The position numbers and the translations under genes were made by a program. A DNA stretch of 64,000 nt. Source: CAIOYC01 sp965277345. Lineage in GTDB: Bacteria > Pseudomonadota > Alphaproteobacteria > Caulobacterales > Caulobacteraceae. Shown here one piece after another: positions 55,852-64,000 of the stretch. The DNA lies in NCBI GenBank assembly GCA_965277345.1, contig CBDICI010000004.1, positions 1,116,001 to 1,180,000 of the forward strand. Direction: 5' to 3'. The notes beneath the pieces were generated by a model. That model saw only the letters and a list, made by a program, of their open reading frames with translations. It was not told where the DNA came from and ran no database searches. Every line of letters starts with the position of its first letter. Position 1 is the stretch's first letter.

Positions 55852-57651
55852 ATGAGCTACGCCGACCCGATCGCCGCCGCCCTGCCGGCGCCCAACCGAC
55901 TGGATCGCCTCGCCGCGGGCTGGCGCGGACCGGCGATGGCCGCGCTGCTCGTGCTGATCACCGCCCTGCCCGGCCTGATCTTCCTGCCGCCGTTCGACCG
56001 GGACGAGAGCCGCTTCGCCCAGGCGACGGCCCAGATGCTGGAGACCGGCGACTTCGTGAACATCCGCTATCAGTCGCAGCCGCGCGACAAGAAGCCGGTG
56101 GGCATCCACTGGTTGCAGGCAGCCAGCGTCTCGACCCTTTCCTCGGTGGAGAAGCGTGAAATCTGGGCCTATCGTGTGCCGTCCCTGCTGGGCGCCATGC
56201 TTGCTGCCGCGGCCTGCGCCTGGGGCGCCGCGGCCTTCCTCGGCGCGCGGGGCGGGCTGTTCGCCGGGCTGGCGCTCGGCGCCACCCTGCTGCTGTCCAG
56301 CGAAGCCTTCCTGGCCAAGACCGATGCGGTGCTGTGCGGGTCCACCACCCTGGCCATGGCGGCGCTGGCGCGGCTCTATCTGGCCTCGCGGGAAGGCGCC
56401 GAGCCGAGGCTGGTCGACAAGCTGCTGTTCTGGGCCGGTCTTTCGCTGTCCATCCTCGACAAGGGACCGGTGGGCCCAATGGTGGCGGGGCTGGCCATGG
56501 CCGCCTTGGTCATCGGCGATCGGCGCGGACGCTGGATCGGGCGCATCGGCTGGGCCTGGGGCCTGCTCCTGATATTGGCCGTGGCGGGGCCCTGGGCGCT
56601 GGCCATCACCGTGGCCACCGACGGCGGATTCTGGACCGGCGCGGTGGGCGGCGACCTCGCGCCCAAGCTGGCCGGTGGGCATGAGAGCCATGGGGCGCCG
56701 CCCGGACTGCACCTGCTGCTGGCGCCGATCCTGACCTTTCCCGCAACCGCGCTCCTGCCCGTCGCCCTGGTGACCGGGTGGCGCCGCCGCCACGAGCCCG
56801 GGGTGCGTTTCGCCCTGGCCTGGCTGATCCCCTCCTGGCTGGTGTTCGAGGCTCTGCCGACCAAGCTCGCCCACTATCCCCTGCCGCTCTATGGCGCCCT
56901 GGCCTGGCTGATGGCGGCGGCCCTGACCGCGCCGCAAGCGCCGGCCTGGAACCGGTGGACGCGGGGGATCGGGGCGGGATTGTCGGTGTTGGTCACCCTG
57001 GCCCTCGCCGCGGTTCTGGTGGTTTCGGCGCCGAAGTACGGCATTGGCGGCTCGCCCTGGGTGGCCGTCACCGCCCTGCTCCTCGTGGCGACCGGCTTAG
57101 GCGGCGCGCTGGCGTGCTTCCAGCGCGCGCCTCTACCGCTGGCAGGCGCGGTGTTGGGGCTCGGCATACTCACCCACATGGTCATGGTGGGCGGCCTCGC
57201 GCCGGCCATCGGCAGCCTGTGGGTCTCGCGCAATGCTGCGGCGCTGGTCGAGGCGCAGAACCTCGACCCCCGAAACGGCGTGACGCCAGGGCCGGTGGCG
57301 GTGGTCGGCTATGCGGAGCCCTCGCTGGTGTTCCAGCTCGGCACCACCACCGAACTCGACAGTCCCGAAGACGCCGCCGACGCCGTGTCGGACGGCGAAC
57401 CGGCCTTGGTGGAGCAGCGGCAGGATGCGGCGTTCCGGCAGGCGCTGGAGGCGGCCGGGACCGGCGCGACCTTGGTCGGCGATACCAGGGGCCTAGACTA
57501 TTCCACGGGGAAGTGGGTGGACCTCAAGCTCTACCGCTCCAACGCGACGGCGCCGAAAGCCGTTGAGACCGTGGCCGCACCGCTTCCGCCCCCGGCCCCG
57601 ATCGCCGCCCCGAGAGCGCCGCTCAGAAGCGCAGCCCGCCCCGCCGCTTGA
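55852..57651 (+). CDS. GT39/ArnT-family membrane glycosyltransferase
   Basis: A 599-residue GT-C enzyme with about eleven to twelve transmembrane helices. FLPPFDRDESRFAQATAQMLETGDFVNIRYQSQPRDKKPVGIHWLQA contains the catalytic DRDE-type loop and KPVG motif; FLAKTDAVL is the second site. It probably transfers a sugar from undecaprenyl phosphate to a periplasmic acceptor. GAGGG precedes ATG 55852. The 3' end overlaps the convergent glycosyltransferase by 29 bases and encodes an Ala/Pro-rich tail. Confidence 0.87.
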   Translation: MSYADPIAAALPAPNRLDRLAAGWRGPAMAALLVLITALPGLIFLPPFDRDESRFAQATAQMLETGDFVNIRYQSQPRDKKPVGIHWLQAASVSTLSSVEKREIWAYRVPSLLGAMLAAAACAWGAAAFLGARGGLFAGLALGATLLLSSEAFLAKTDAVLCGSTTLAMAALARLYLASREGAEPRLVDKLLFWAGLSLSILDKGPVGPMVAGLAMAALVIGDRRGRWIGRIGWAWGLLLILAVAGPWALAITVATDGGFWTGAVGGDLAPKLAGGHESHGAPPGLHLLLAPILTFPATALLPVALVTGWRRRHEPGVRFALAWLIPSWLVFEALPTKLAHYPLPLYGALAWLMAAALTAPQAPAWNRWTRGIGAGLSVLVTLALAAVLVVSAPKYGIGGSPWVAVTALLLVATGLGGALACFQRAPLPLAGAVLGLGILTHMVMVGGLAPAIGSLWVSRNAAALVEAQNLDPRNGVTPGPVAVVGYAEPSLVFQLGTTTELDSPEDAADAVSDGEPALVEQRQDAAFRQALEAAGTGATLVGDTRGLDYSTGKWVDLKLYRSNATAPKAVETVAAPLPPPAPIAAPRAPLRSAARPAA

Positions 57652-58579
57652 GCATCTGTCCCCGAAGCATCGGGCGCAGGACGGAGACGCCGACGATCAC
57701 CGGGGTCATCAGGATGGCCATCGTCTGGCGCCAGCCGTTGTCCGCCCGCTTGCGGAAATAGCGCGCCAGGCCGACGCCCTTCCAGTATTCCACCTTCAGG
57801 GGCGAGGCCTGGCTGGTGGAGCCGAGGTGGGTGACCCGCGCCCGGGGTTCGAACAGCACTTCGCCCCCCGCCTGGCGGGTTCGCCAGCACAGGTCGACGT
57901 CCTCCACGTGCAGGAAATAGCCGGCGTCCAGGCCGCCCAGACCGAGGAAGTCCGAGCGCCGCATGGCGAAGCAGGCGCCGGAAATGGTGGGCACCGGGAC
58001 GCCGCGGGTCGGCGCAGGGTCGTCCTCGTGGTGCACCTCGAAGCCGTGCAGCGCGTGCACCTTCTTGGCGAGGCCGGTGACGCTGAGCAGGCTGGTGACC
58101 AGCGTCACCTCGCCGCGCCGCGCGCCGCGCTGCTCCGTGCCGTCCGGGTTCATCACCCGCGCGCCCACCACCGCCGGGACCCGGCAGATTTTCAGCGTCT
58201 TGTGCAGCGCGCGGACGCAGCCCTTCTCCAGATAGGCGTCGGGGTTCAGCACCACGATCATCTCGCCGTGGGCGACGCCGACGCCCAGGTTCACCGCGCG
58301 GGCGAAGCCCACATTGCCCTGGCCGCGAAGAACCGTCATGCGCGAACCGTTCGCGGCGGCGGCGGCGTCGATGAACGCCACCTCTTCCGCAGGAGACCCG
58401 TTGTCGATCAGGATGAACTCATCGACGACGGGATCGGTCAGCACACGCCGGATACTTTCCGCCAGCGGATGACCCGTCCGATAGACCACCATGACCACGC
58501 TCACCGCCACCGCCAGGTCGGGGATAGCGGACGCGATGGCTATCCCACCGACAATGCGGCCCTGGGCGGCGTCATTCAT
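57623..58579 (-). CDS. Family 2 glycosyltransferase (rhamnosyltransferase-like)
   Basis: A 318-residue GT2 enzyme. VSVVMVVYRTG opens the fold, ILIDNGSP and GQGNVGFARAVNLGV bind the nucleotide sugar, VVLNPDAYLEKG is the DxD-equivalent, and GACFAMRRSDFLGLGGLDAGYFLHVEDVDLCWR is typical of WbbL/rhamnosyltransferases. Probable role in surface polysaccharide. It lies 34 bases after thrS on the same strand. Confidence 0.87.
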   Translation of the reverse strand: MNDAAQGRIVGGIAIASAIPDLAVAVSVVMVVYRTGHPLAESIRRVLTDPVVDEFILIDNGSPAEEVAFIDAAAAANGSRMTVLRGQGNVGFARAVNLGVGVAHGEMIVVLNPDAYLEKGCVRALHKTLKICRVPAVVGARVMNPDGTEQRGARRGEVTLVTSLLSVTGLAKKVHALHGFEVHHEDDPAPTRGVPVPTISGACFAMRRSDFLGLGGLDAGYFLHVEDVDLCWRTRQAGGEVLFEPRARVTHLGSTSQASPLKVEYWKGVGLARYFRKRADNGWRQTMAILMTPVIVGVSVLRPMLRGQMLKRRGGLRF

Positions 58580-58613
58580 GCGGCACGGCGACCCTCATGG
58601 ATACGATCTCAGT

Positions 58614-60533
58614 TCACGCGCGAAGGTCAGGGGGCAAGGCTTCGGCGCCCAGGATCCGGGCAGCATCCGCCAGATGCACGATCTGCTGCCCATTGGACCC
58701 CAATCGCCTCAGCGCCACTTCGGTCTTTTCCGCTTCGTTGCGACCGACGACCGCGATGACGGGAACCTTGCTCAAGCTGTGTTCCCGCACCTTGTAGTTG
58801 ATCTTCTCGTTACGAAAATCCCCTTCGACCCGCAACCCCGCCGCCGAAAGTTGCGCCACCACCTCGCGGGCATACTCCTCGGCATCGGAGGTAATGGTCG
58901 CAACCACGACCTGGACCGGAGCCAGCCACAGCGGAAACGCGCCCGCATAGTTTTCGATCATGATGCCGATAAATCGTTCGAACGAGCCGAGGATGGCGCG
59001 ATGCAGCATGACGGGCCGCTGCTTGGAGCCGTCTTCCGCCACATACTCGGCGCCCAGGCGCTCGGGCAGCACGTAGTCGAGTTGCAGCGTGCCGCAGGTC
59101 CACTCCCGCCCGATGGCGTCCTTGACGATGAAGTCGAGCTTGGGGGCGTAGAAGGCGCCGTCGCCCTCGGCGATCACCGGCTCCACGCCCGCCTGACGGG
59201 CGGCCTCCAGCAACATGCCCTCGGCCTTGTCCCAGAACGCGTCCGATCCCGCACGGATCTCGGGGCGAGTGGCCAGGGTAATGTAGGCCGTCTCCATGCC
59301 GAGATCACTATGGATCATTCGTGTCAGCCTGACGAAACGCTCGGTCTCGTCCACGATCTGGTCTTCGCGGCAGAAGATATGGGCGTCGTCCTGCGTGAAG
59401 CCGCGCACGCGCATCAACCCATGGAGCGAACCGGAGGGCTCGTAGCGGTGGCAGGCCCCGAACTCGGCCATGCGGATCGGCAACTCGCGATAGGAACGCT
59501 GACCGTGATCGAAGATCTGCACGTGGCCGGGGCAGTTCATGGGCTTGAGGGAGAGCACCTCGCCCTCCTCCGTCTCGCAGACGAACATGTTGGGCCGGTA
59601 CTTCTCCCAGTGGCCGGACCTTTCCCAGAACGAGCGGTCGAGCACCTGGGGCGTCTTCACCTCCGCATAGCCCGCGGCGTCCAGGCGGCGGCGCATATAG
59701 GCCTCCAGCGTGCGCCATAGCTGCCAGCCCTTGGGGTGCCAGAACACCATGCCCCGGCCCTCCTCCTGCATGTGAAACAGGTCCATGGCCCGCCCGAGCT
59801 TGCGGTGGTCGCGCTTCTCCGCCTCCTCGATGCGGAGCAGGTAGGCGTCGAGGTCGGCCTGCGTCGCCCAGGCCGTGCCATAGATGCGTTGAAGCTGGGC
59901 GTTCCTGTGATCGCCGCGCCAATAGGCGCCGGCCAGCTTGGTCAGCTTGAACGCCTTGCCGACCATTCTGGTGGAGGGCAGGTGCGGTCCCAGGCACAGG
60001 TCCTTCCACTGGCCCTGGCGATAGACCGTGATGGTCTCGTCCACGGGCAGGTCTGAGACGATCTCGGCCTTGTAGGTTTCGCCGATGGAGCGGAAGTGAG
60101 CGATCGCCTCGTCCCGGTCCCACACCTCGCGCGCGATCTTCTCGTCGCGGTCGACGATCTCGCGCATTCGTTGCTCGATCCTCGGCAGGTCGTCGAGGCT
60201 GAACGGCGTATCGCGGGCGAAGTCGTAATAGAAACCGTCCTCGATGGCCGGCCCGATGGTCACCTGCGTGCCGGGGAACAGCTCCTGCACCGCTTCGGCC
60301 ATCACGTGACTGGCGTCGTGGCGCAGGGTGTCGAGCACGGCGGGATCGTCGCGCATCAGAAACTCGATCCGGGCGTCATGGTCGATGGGGCGGTCGAGGT
60401 CGCGCAGGTCGCCATCGATCCGCGCCAGCGCCGCGCGCTTGGCCAGCGAGGGGGAAATCCCCTCGGCCACGGCGCGGGCGGTGACGCCGGCTTCATAGTC
60501 ACGGACAGCCCCATCCGGAAATTGCAGTTGCAT
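58614..60533 (-). CDS. thrS: Threonyl-tRNA synthetase
   Basis: A 639-residue class II synthetase, normal length. An N-terminal TGS domain (1-62), the editing domain with HDASHVMAEAVQELFP, the catalytic core (SLKPMNCPGHVQIFDH with zinc ligand, RMAEFGACHRYEPSGSLHGLMRVRGFTQDDAHIFC as motif 2) and the anticodon-binding C-domain (NEKINYKVREHSLSKVPVIAVVG) are all present. It follows yidD by five bases. Confidence 0.97.
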   Translation of the reverse strand: MQLQFPDGAVRDYEAGVTARAVAEGISPSLAKRAALARIDGDLRDLDRPIDHDARIEFLMRDDPAVLDTLRHDASHVMAEAVQELFPGTQVTIGPAIEDGFYYDFARDTPFSLDDLPRIEQRMREIVDRDEKIAREVWDRDEAIAHFRSIGETYKAEIVSDLPVDETITVYRQGQWKDLCLGPHLPSTRMVGKAFKLTKLAGAYWRGDHRNAQLQRIYGTAWATQADLDAYLLRIEEAEKRDHRKLGRAMDLFHMQEEGRGMVFWHPKGWQLWRTLEAYMRRRLDAAGYAEVKTPQVLDRSFWERSGHWEKYRPNMFVCETEEGEVLSLKPMNCPGHVQIFDHGQRSYRELPIRMAEFGACHRYEPSGSLHGLMRVRGFTQDDAHIFCREDQIVDETERFVRLTRMIHSDLGMETAYITLATRPEIRAGSDAFWDKAEGMLLEAARQAGVEPVIAEGDGAFYAPKLDFIVKDAIGREWTCGTLQLDYVLPERLGAEYVAEDGSKQRPVMLHRAILGSFERFIGIMIENYAGAFPLWLAPVQVVVATITSDAEEYAREVVAQLSAAGLRVEGDFRNEKINYKVREHSLSKVPVIAVVGRNEAEKTEVALRRLGSNGQQIVHLADAARILGAEALPPDLRA

Positions 60534-60538
60534 CGTTC

Positions 60539-60817
60539 TCAGCTTTCACACGTGAAGCCGCCGCCGTTCCGGCGCGACTTGGGAGTTTTTGCGTCCGGCG
60601 GGACCGGGTCGTATCCGGACCCACCGAGGGGGTGGCAGCGGCATACACGCCGCGTGGCCAGCCAGCCGCCGCGCCACGGTCCGTGCACGATCAGGGCTTC
60701 CGCCGCATAGTCCGAACAGGTCGGGAGAAACCGGCACTGGCGCCCGATGTGGGGCGACAGGGTCAGCTTGTAGGCGCGGTGGAGCGTTCTGACGCTGCGT
60801 TCGTAGAGAGAGGACAT
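60539..60817 (-). CDS. yidD: Membrane protein insertion efficiency factor YidD
   Basis: A 92-residue protein with the YidD signature YKLTLSPHIGRQCRFLPTCSDYAAEALIVHGPWRGGWLATRRVCRCHPLGGSGYDPVP. It acts at the inner membrane with YidC. The C-terminus extends beyond the family core as a basic tail (KTPKSRRNGGGF). Between the NifU-like gene and thrS in one apparent operon. Confidence 0.94.
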   Translation of the reverse strand: MSSLYERSVRTLHRAYKLTLSPHIGRQCRFLPTCSDYAAEALIVHGPWRGGWLATRRVCRCHPLGGSGYDPVPPDAKTPKSRRNGGGFTCES

Positions 60818-60872
60818 GCCGTCATGGGCCCGAACGATGTCCGGCTCCTATCGCATTCGCGAAGGGAGCGGA

Positions 60873-61346
60873 TCAACCCGCGACGGCGCCGATAGTTCGG
60901 GTCTTGTTGCAGGCCTGGGCGTCGCGCGCGGCCGCCACCGCCGCCTCGAACGCAAGCAGCGTGGAGGCGTGGCGGGCGGGGTAGTCTTTCACCGGTCGCA
61001 GCACGGCGAGATCCGCAAAGCGGCCCATGGGCGGCGGGCCATCCGCCTTGAGCATAGCGCAGAGCGCGTCCCGCGCCAACTCCAGCTCCGTCACGCTGGC
61101 GCCGACTACCCGTTCGCCCAGCACGGCGGCGGAGGCCTGGCCGAGCGCGCAGGCCTTTACGTCCTGGGCGAAGTCGATGACGCGATCGCCGTCCAGGACC
61201 ACGTCCACCGTCACCCGGCTGCCGCAGAGCCTGGATATCCGCTCAGCCGAGGCGTGCGGAGAGGTCAGCCGGCCGGCGCGGGGCATGTTGGCGCAAAGCG
61301 TCAGGATGCGATAGGAATAGAGGGCGTCGATCATCGGCGGCCTCAT
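60873..61346 (-). CDS. NifU/IscU-like iron-sulfur scaffold-family protein
   Basis: A 157-residue protein with the NifU_N pattern: AGRLTSPHASAERISRLCGSRVTVDVVLDGDRVIDFAQDVKACALGQASAAVLGE and FADLAVLRPVKDYPARHAS. Two scaffold cysteines are recognisable (LCGS, KACALGQAS) and the third is replaced by Ala/His context at the C-terminus, so assembly activity is uncertain. ATG 61346 overlaps the SRPBCC stop as ATGA; ATG 61334 is an alternative start. Confidence 0.82.
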   Translation of the reverse strand: MRPPMIDALYSYRILTLCANMPRAGRLTSPHASAERISRLCGSRVTVDVVLDGDRVIDFAQDVKACALGQASAAVLGERVVGASVTELELARDALCAMLKADGPPPMGRFADLAVLRPVKDYPARHASTLLAFEAAVAAARDAQACNKTRTIGAVAG

Positions 61347-61924
61347 TTCATCAGCCGGGGGCCGAAGCCGCCGGTCTTGCCCATGCCCCACATCTTGGCC
61401 CCCTTGGCGGCGGTGGGTCGCATGAGCGGCTGGATGGTGAAAGGGCCGCTCGGCATAGGGTCGGGCTCCACCACGGGCTGGCCGCCTTCGGCCGCCCAGC
61501 GGTCCTCGACGAGGCGCTTGGCGTTCTCGTTCATGCGCTGGAACCCGTCGCGCACGTCGCGGCGCAGACTTTTCGACATCAGGAAGGTCCAGCCCGTGTA
61601 GTAGTCGCCGTTGGCCAGGATGCAGCTGGTCTCGGTCAGCTTTTCGATCTCCACATAGCGCAGCGAGCGAATGCGCGGGCCGACACTGGCCTTCCAGGCC
61701 AGTTGAGCCTCGGGCACCCAGTCGTACACCACCGCCTCGCCGCTCATGGGCGCACGGTCGCCGAGCTTGAAGGTGAAGCGCAGTTTTTCACCGACGGCGA
61801 TCCGGCCCGAGGCTTCAGTATAAAGCCCGGTCCAGTCCGGCCAACGGGCCAGATCGTAGACCAGGTCCCAGACCTCCGAGGCCGGTGCGGCGATACCGAT
61901 GCGATGCTCGATGCGGAACGTCAT
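61343..61924 (-). CDS. SRPBCC-family lipid/polyketide-binding-like protein
   Basis: A 193-residue START-like fold protein. IEHRIGIAAPASEVWDLVYDLARWPDWTGLYTEASG is the classic SRPBCC beginning, and RYVEIEKLTETSCILANGDYYTGWTF the central sheet. It likely binds a hydrophobic ligand; function unknown. ATG 61924 is used; 20 extra codons upstream lack support. It is coupled to the scaffold gene. Confidence 0.82.
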   Translation of the reverse strand: MTFRIEHRIGIAAPASEVWDLVYDLARWPDWTGLYTEASGRIAVGEKLRFTFKLGDRAPMSGEAVVYDWVPEAQLAWKASVGPRIRSLRYVEIEKLTETSCILANGDYYTGWTFLMSKSLRRDVRDGFQRMNENAKRLVEDRWAAEGGQPVVEPDPMPSGPFTIQPLMRPTAAKGAKMWGMGKTGGFGPRLMK

Positions 61925-61999
61925 GGCCCGATATGTAGAAAGCGTGGGGCGGCATGGGAAGCGCGCGATCTTCCCCCGTTGCACAGGGAAGGGACGATA

Positions 62000-62641
62000 T
62001 TACCACCTCAGGGCGAACCGGCCCACCAGCGCGCCGAGCGCCCCGGCCAGCAGCACCGGCAGGGTGTACCAGACCGCGACGAAGGGCATGGCGCTCTCGT
62101 TGCAGCTGAAGGCATAGACGAAGGCGGCCAACCCGCCCGCCGCCAACCCCGCCGCCAGGCCCGCCAGCGTCGGCCGGGTGGGGGCGAAACCCCGCAGGCC
62201 CATCACCGCGCCCACCAGCAGCGGCACGGCCAGGGCCAGGATCAGGCATGGGCACAGCCGCGCCGAATGCCCCATCAGCAGGTGATGCCGCGCCTCCGGC
62301 GGCGCCATGGCGAGCCGTCCGGCCGCCACGACGGCGAACAGGGCCACCACCGCCGCCAGCACGACGCCCGGCAGGTTGGCTCCGACCCCCGGCCTACCCA
62401 GACGTTCCGCCGCCCAAAGCGCCAGGCCGCCGAGCGCCAGCGTATAGGCGAACTTGGTCCAGAACATCATGGTGCCCATGGCGGTGGGCATGTCCGGCCG
62501 CAGGCCGAGCACCACCAGCATCAGCACGGCGGAGACCACGGCGCCGCCGCCGACCCAGGCCGCCATGCGCCACACCGGCGCGCGGGTGGAGGTGGGCTCC
62601 AGCCGTTCGCTCAGCACCTCGATCAGGTCGTCGGTCCTCAT
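62000..62641 (-). CDS. nrsF: NrsF-type membrane anti-sigma factor (DUF1109)
   Basis: A 213-residue protein with six hydrophobic helices, matching DUF1109: MRTDDLIEVLSERLEPT cytoplasmic start, HHLLMGHSARLCPCLILALA and FVYAFSCNESAMPFVAVWYT. The paired cysteines (LCPC, SCNE) are the conserved residues through which heavy metals or oxidants release SigF in Caulobacter. It overlaps the sigma gene by ATGA. Confidence 0.9.
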   Translation of the reverse strand: MRTDDLIEVLSERLEPTSTRAPVWRMAAWVGGGAVVSAVLMLVVLGLRPDMPTAMGTMMFWTKFAYTLALGGLALWAAERLGRPGVGANLPGVVLAAVVALFAVVAAGRLAMAPPEARHHLLMGHSARLCPCLILALAVPLLVGAVMGLRGFAPTRPTLAGLAAGLAAGGLAAFVYAFSCNESAMPFVAVWYTLPVLLAGALGALVGRFALRW

Positions 62642-63204
62642 GGGGCCGCCTCCCCGTCCTGCCCATCCCCAGAGGCGTCCTGCTCCTTGGCCAGCGCCTT
62701 CATGCCGCGATGGACGTTGACCTTCACCGCCCCTTCGCTCAGCCCGACCCGCGCTCCGGCCTCCGCGTTGGACAGGCCCTCGATCTTGGTGGCGCGGATC
62801 AGGGCCGCGCGGGCGGGCGGCAGCTTGTCGAGCAGGCGCGAGACGTCACGCCGCGCCATGGCCGGCTCGATCTGATCCACAGCGAACAGCGCCGCCGCGT
62901 CCTCCAGCGGCACGGGGTTGCGCACCTTGCGGCGGCGATAATGGTCGATCAGGCGATAGCGGGCGATGGCGTAGACCCAGGCCGTCAGCGGCTGCTTAGG
63001 GTCATAGCTGTCGCGGCGGCGATGCATGGCGATAAGCGTATCCTGTACCAGGTCCTCGGCGTCGTCCTGCGCGTCGCCGAGCCGGCGGGCGTAGTAGGCG
63101 CGCAGGTGGCGGGTGAGTTCGGCCAGTAGCCGGGTGTAGGCGCGCGCGTCCCCGTCGAGCGAACTCAGCATCAGCGCCCGTAACGCCGGTTCGGCCTCGA
63201 TCAC
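62638..63204 (-). CDS. sigF: ECF sigma factor, SigF type
   Basis: A 188-residue ECF sigma factor paired with NrsF. Region 2: DAEDLVQDTLIAMHRRRDSYDPKQPLTAWVYAIARYRLIDHYRRRK. Region 4: LDKLPPARAALIRATKIEGLSNAEAGARVGLSEGAVKVNVHRGMKAL. GTG 63204 with GAGGTGGGA upstream is the likely start; a longer ATG frame extends through the divergent promoter and is rejected. A GTAACC-type promoter immediately upstream suggests autoregulation. Confidence 0.9.
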   Translation of the reverse strand: MIEAEPALRALMLSSLDGDARAYTRLLAELTRHLRAYYARRLGDAQDDAEDLVQDTLIAMHRRRDSYDPKQPLTAWVYAIARYRLIDHYRRRKVRNPVPLEDAAALFAVDQIEPAMARRDVSRLLDKLPPARAALIRATKIEGLSNAEAGARVGLSEGAVKVNVHRGMKALAKEQDASGDGQDGEAAP

Positions 63205-63219
63205 TCCCACCTCGCTGAA

Positions 63220-63245
63220 TGCGCGCGTAAGAGGCGATTGGTTAC
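63220..63245 (-). promoter_or_regulatory. Candidate SigF-dependent promoter of sigF-nrsF
   Basis: On the minus strand GTAACC (63245-63240), 16 bases, then CGCA (63223-63220). It shares the -35 and spacing with the divergent promoter at 63282-63307, with one difference in the -10. It implies a very short leader before GTG 63204. Confidence 0.55.
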
Positions 63246-63281
63246 ATAGATTTCCTGCGCTGCGAAGCGGGGGAATGGGGT

Positions 63282-63307
63282 GTAACCTCCCCGCCATCCG
63301 CCCCGAA
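63282..63307 (+). promoter_or_regulatory. Candidate SigF-dependent promoter of the DUF1223 gene
   Basis: GTAACC (63282-63287), 16 bases, CGAA (63304-63307). As I recall, GTAACC/CGAA is the promoter pattern reported for Caulobacter SigF targets. Transcription would start near 63314, about 40 bases before ATG 63353. Confidence 0.65.
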
Positions 63308-63352
63308 CTCTGGGACAACCGACCCACCGCATGACCTGACAACGAGACGACC

Positions 63353-64000
63353 ATGACCCGGCTGACCCTGATCCCCTTCGCCGCCGCCGCGCTCCTGGCC
63401 GTCGCCTCGCCCGGCGACGCCCAGCCCCGCCTCTCGGTGGTGGAGCTGTTCACCTCCCAGGGCTGCTCCTCCTGCCCGCCCGCCAACGACAACGTGGCCG
63501 CCCTGTCCGGCCGCGGCGACGTGATCGCCCTGTCGTTCGGCGTGACCTACTGGGATCAGCTCGGCTGGAAGGACACCTTCGCCCAGCCCGCCTACACCCA
63601 GCGGCAGGTGGCCTATGCCCGGTCCCTCAAGCACGACGCGCCGTTTACGCCCCAGGTGGTGGTGGACGGCAAGGCCGACGTGGTCGGCGCGCGCCACGGC
63701 GAGATCGAACCGCTGATTGCCCGCGAACGGATCGAGGGACCCTCGCTCAGCGTCGCCGCCGATGCGGTGGAGGTGGGCGCCGGCCGGGCGCCGGTCGCCC
63801 CCGCTGACGTCTGGCTGGTGCGCTATGACCCCCGCACCGTGCAGGTGCCGGTGCGCGCCGGCGAGAACAGCGGCAAGACCCTGCCGCACAAGAACGTGGT
63901 CAAGGCGCTGGTGCGCCTCGGCGGCTGGAGCGGCCAGGCCACCCGTTTCGCCCTGCCGCCGGCCCAGCCCGGCCTGTCCACCGCCGTCCTGGTGCAGACC
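63353..64000 (+). CDS. DUF1223 thioredoxin-like exported protein (partial)
   Basis: The first 216 codons are present; the gene runs off the right edge. A signal peptide (MTRLTLIPFAAAALLAVASPGDA) precedes VVELFTSQGCSSCPPAND, a CxxC thioredoxin-like motif with cysteines at 38 and 41, then VTYWDQLGWKDTFAQPAYTQRQ and TPQVVVDGK typical of DUF1223. Probably a periplasmic thiol protein. The upstream SigF-type promoter suggests induction by metal or oxidative stress. Confidence 0.88.
   Translation, partial: MTRLTLIPFAAAALLAVASPGDAQPRLSVVELFTSQGCSSCPPANDNVAALSGRGDVIALSFGVTYWDQLGWKDTFAQPAYTQRQVAYARSLKHDAPFTPQVVVDGKADVVGARHGEIEPLIARERIEGPSLSVAADAVEVGAGRAPVAPADVWLVRYDPRTVQVPVRAGENSGKTLPHKNVVKALVRLGGWSGQATRFALPPAQPGLSTAVLVQT

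Overview
The window is high-GC, densely coded chromosomal DNA with the gene complement of an alphaproteobacterium, most likely of the order Caulobacterales (Caulobacter/Phenylobacterium-like). Reasons: an rbfA-truB-rpsO-pnp block, a DUF1013/TrcR cell-cycle regulator gene, an ECF sigma factor paired with a DUF1109 (NrsF) anti-sigma factor, GGAAC-N16/17-CGTT promoters of the alphaproteobacterial general stress sigma factor EcfG, a dense patch of GANTC (CcrM) sites, a bc1 complex with Rieske/cytochrome b/cytochrome c1, and dispersed palindromic repeats of kinds common in this group. I see no prophage, insertion sequence, CRISPR array, tRNA or rRNA. This reads as a core chromosome segment with a few accessory genes.

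Layout. 1-3.2 kb: a deoxyhypusine-synthase-like gene (cut by the window edge) and an ornithine decarboxylase on the minus strand, separated by an accessory AAA-type ATPase gene on the plus strand with its own inverted-repeat operator. 3.3-6.8 kb: a P-loop kinase-like gene, a 400-bp spacer with clustered GANTC sites, and a phnCDE-type ABC transporter. 6.8-11.5 kb: small envelope genes (DUF3089 hydrolase, lipocalin, DUF/holin-like membrane protein, TPR protein, PA14 lipoprotein) and a membrane protein/winged-helix regulator pair behind a perfect palindrome. 11.6-16.0 kb: aldehyde dehydrogenase, feruloyl-CoA-synthase-like enzyme and an esterase. 16.1-21.3 kb: a minus-strand run petA-petB-petC-hydrolase-mtnP-apt. 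21.3-31.5 kb: trmL, hemF, cca, a FAD-linked oxidase, DUF4180, yaaA, a hydroxybutyrate-dehydrogenase-like SDR, and a sugar-acid pair (lactonase plus dehydratase). 31.5-34.5 kb: a stress-type small gene divergent from an ECF sigma/anti-sigma pair, then two small genes. 34.6-38.9 kb: rbfA-truB-rpsO-pnp. 39-45.9 kb: serine hydrolase with a DUF2939 lipoprotein, ftsK, small genes, two DUF465 genes, trcR. 46-50.6 kb: aguAB and a TonB-dependent receptor. 50.8-58.6 kb: four glycosyltransferases, msrA, and an OmpA protein with 32 consecutive prolines. 58.6-61.9 kb: thrS-yidD-NifU-like-SRPBCC. 62-64 kb: sigF-nrsF divergent from a DUF1223 gene that runs off the right edge.

How the genes connect. Polyamine metabolism appears twice: ornithine decarboxylase and agmatine deiminase/N-carbamoylputrescine amidase both make putrescine, and the deoxyhypusine-synthase-like protein may use polyamines downstream. 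MtnP and Apt salvage methylthioadenosine and adenine. Stress control is a second theme: candidate EcfG promoters precede a 63-residue hydrophilic protein, a lipocalin and a small coiled-coil protein, and two ECF/anti-sigma modules are present. The SigF module has matching GTAACC-type promoters on both divergent transcripts.

The most noteworthy non-genic content is a collection of dispersed palindromic elements: two inverted 100-bp copies of one family, two inverted copies of a ~103-bp family, three singletons, and one element that lies inside the 3' end of rbfA and supplies its last ~38 codons. I did not find a convincing new multi-gene defence or mobile system. The ATPase cassette between the two polyamine genes is the nearest candidate.
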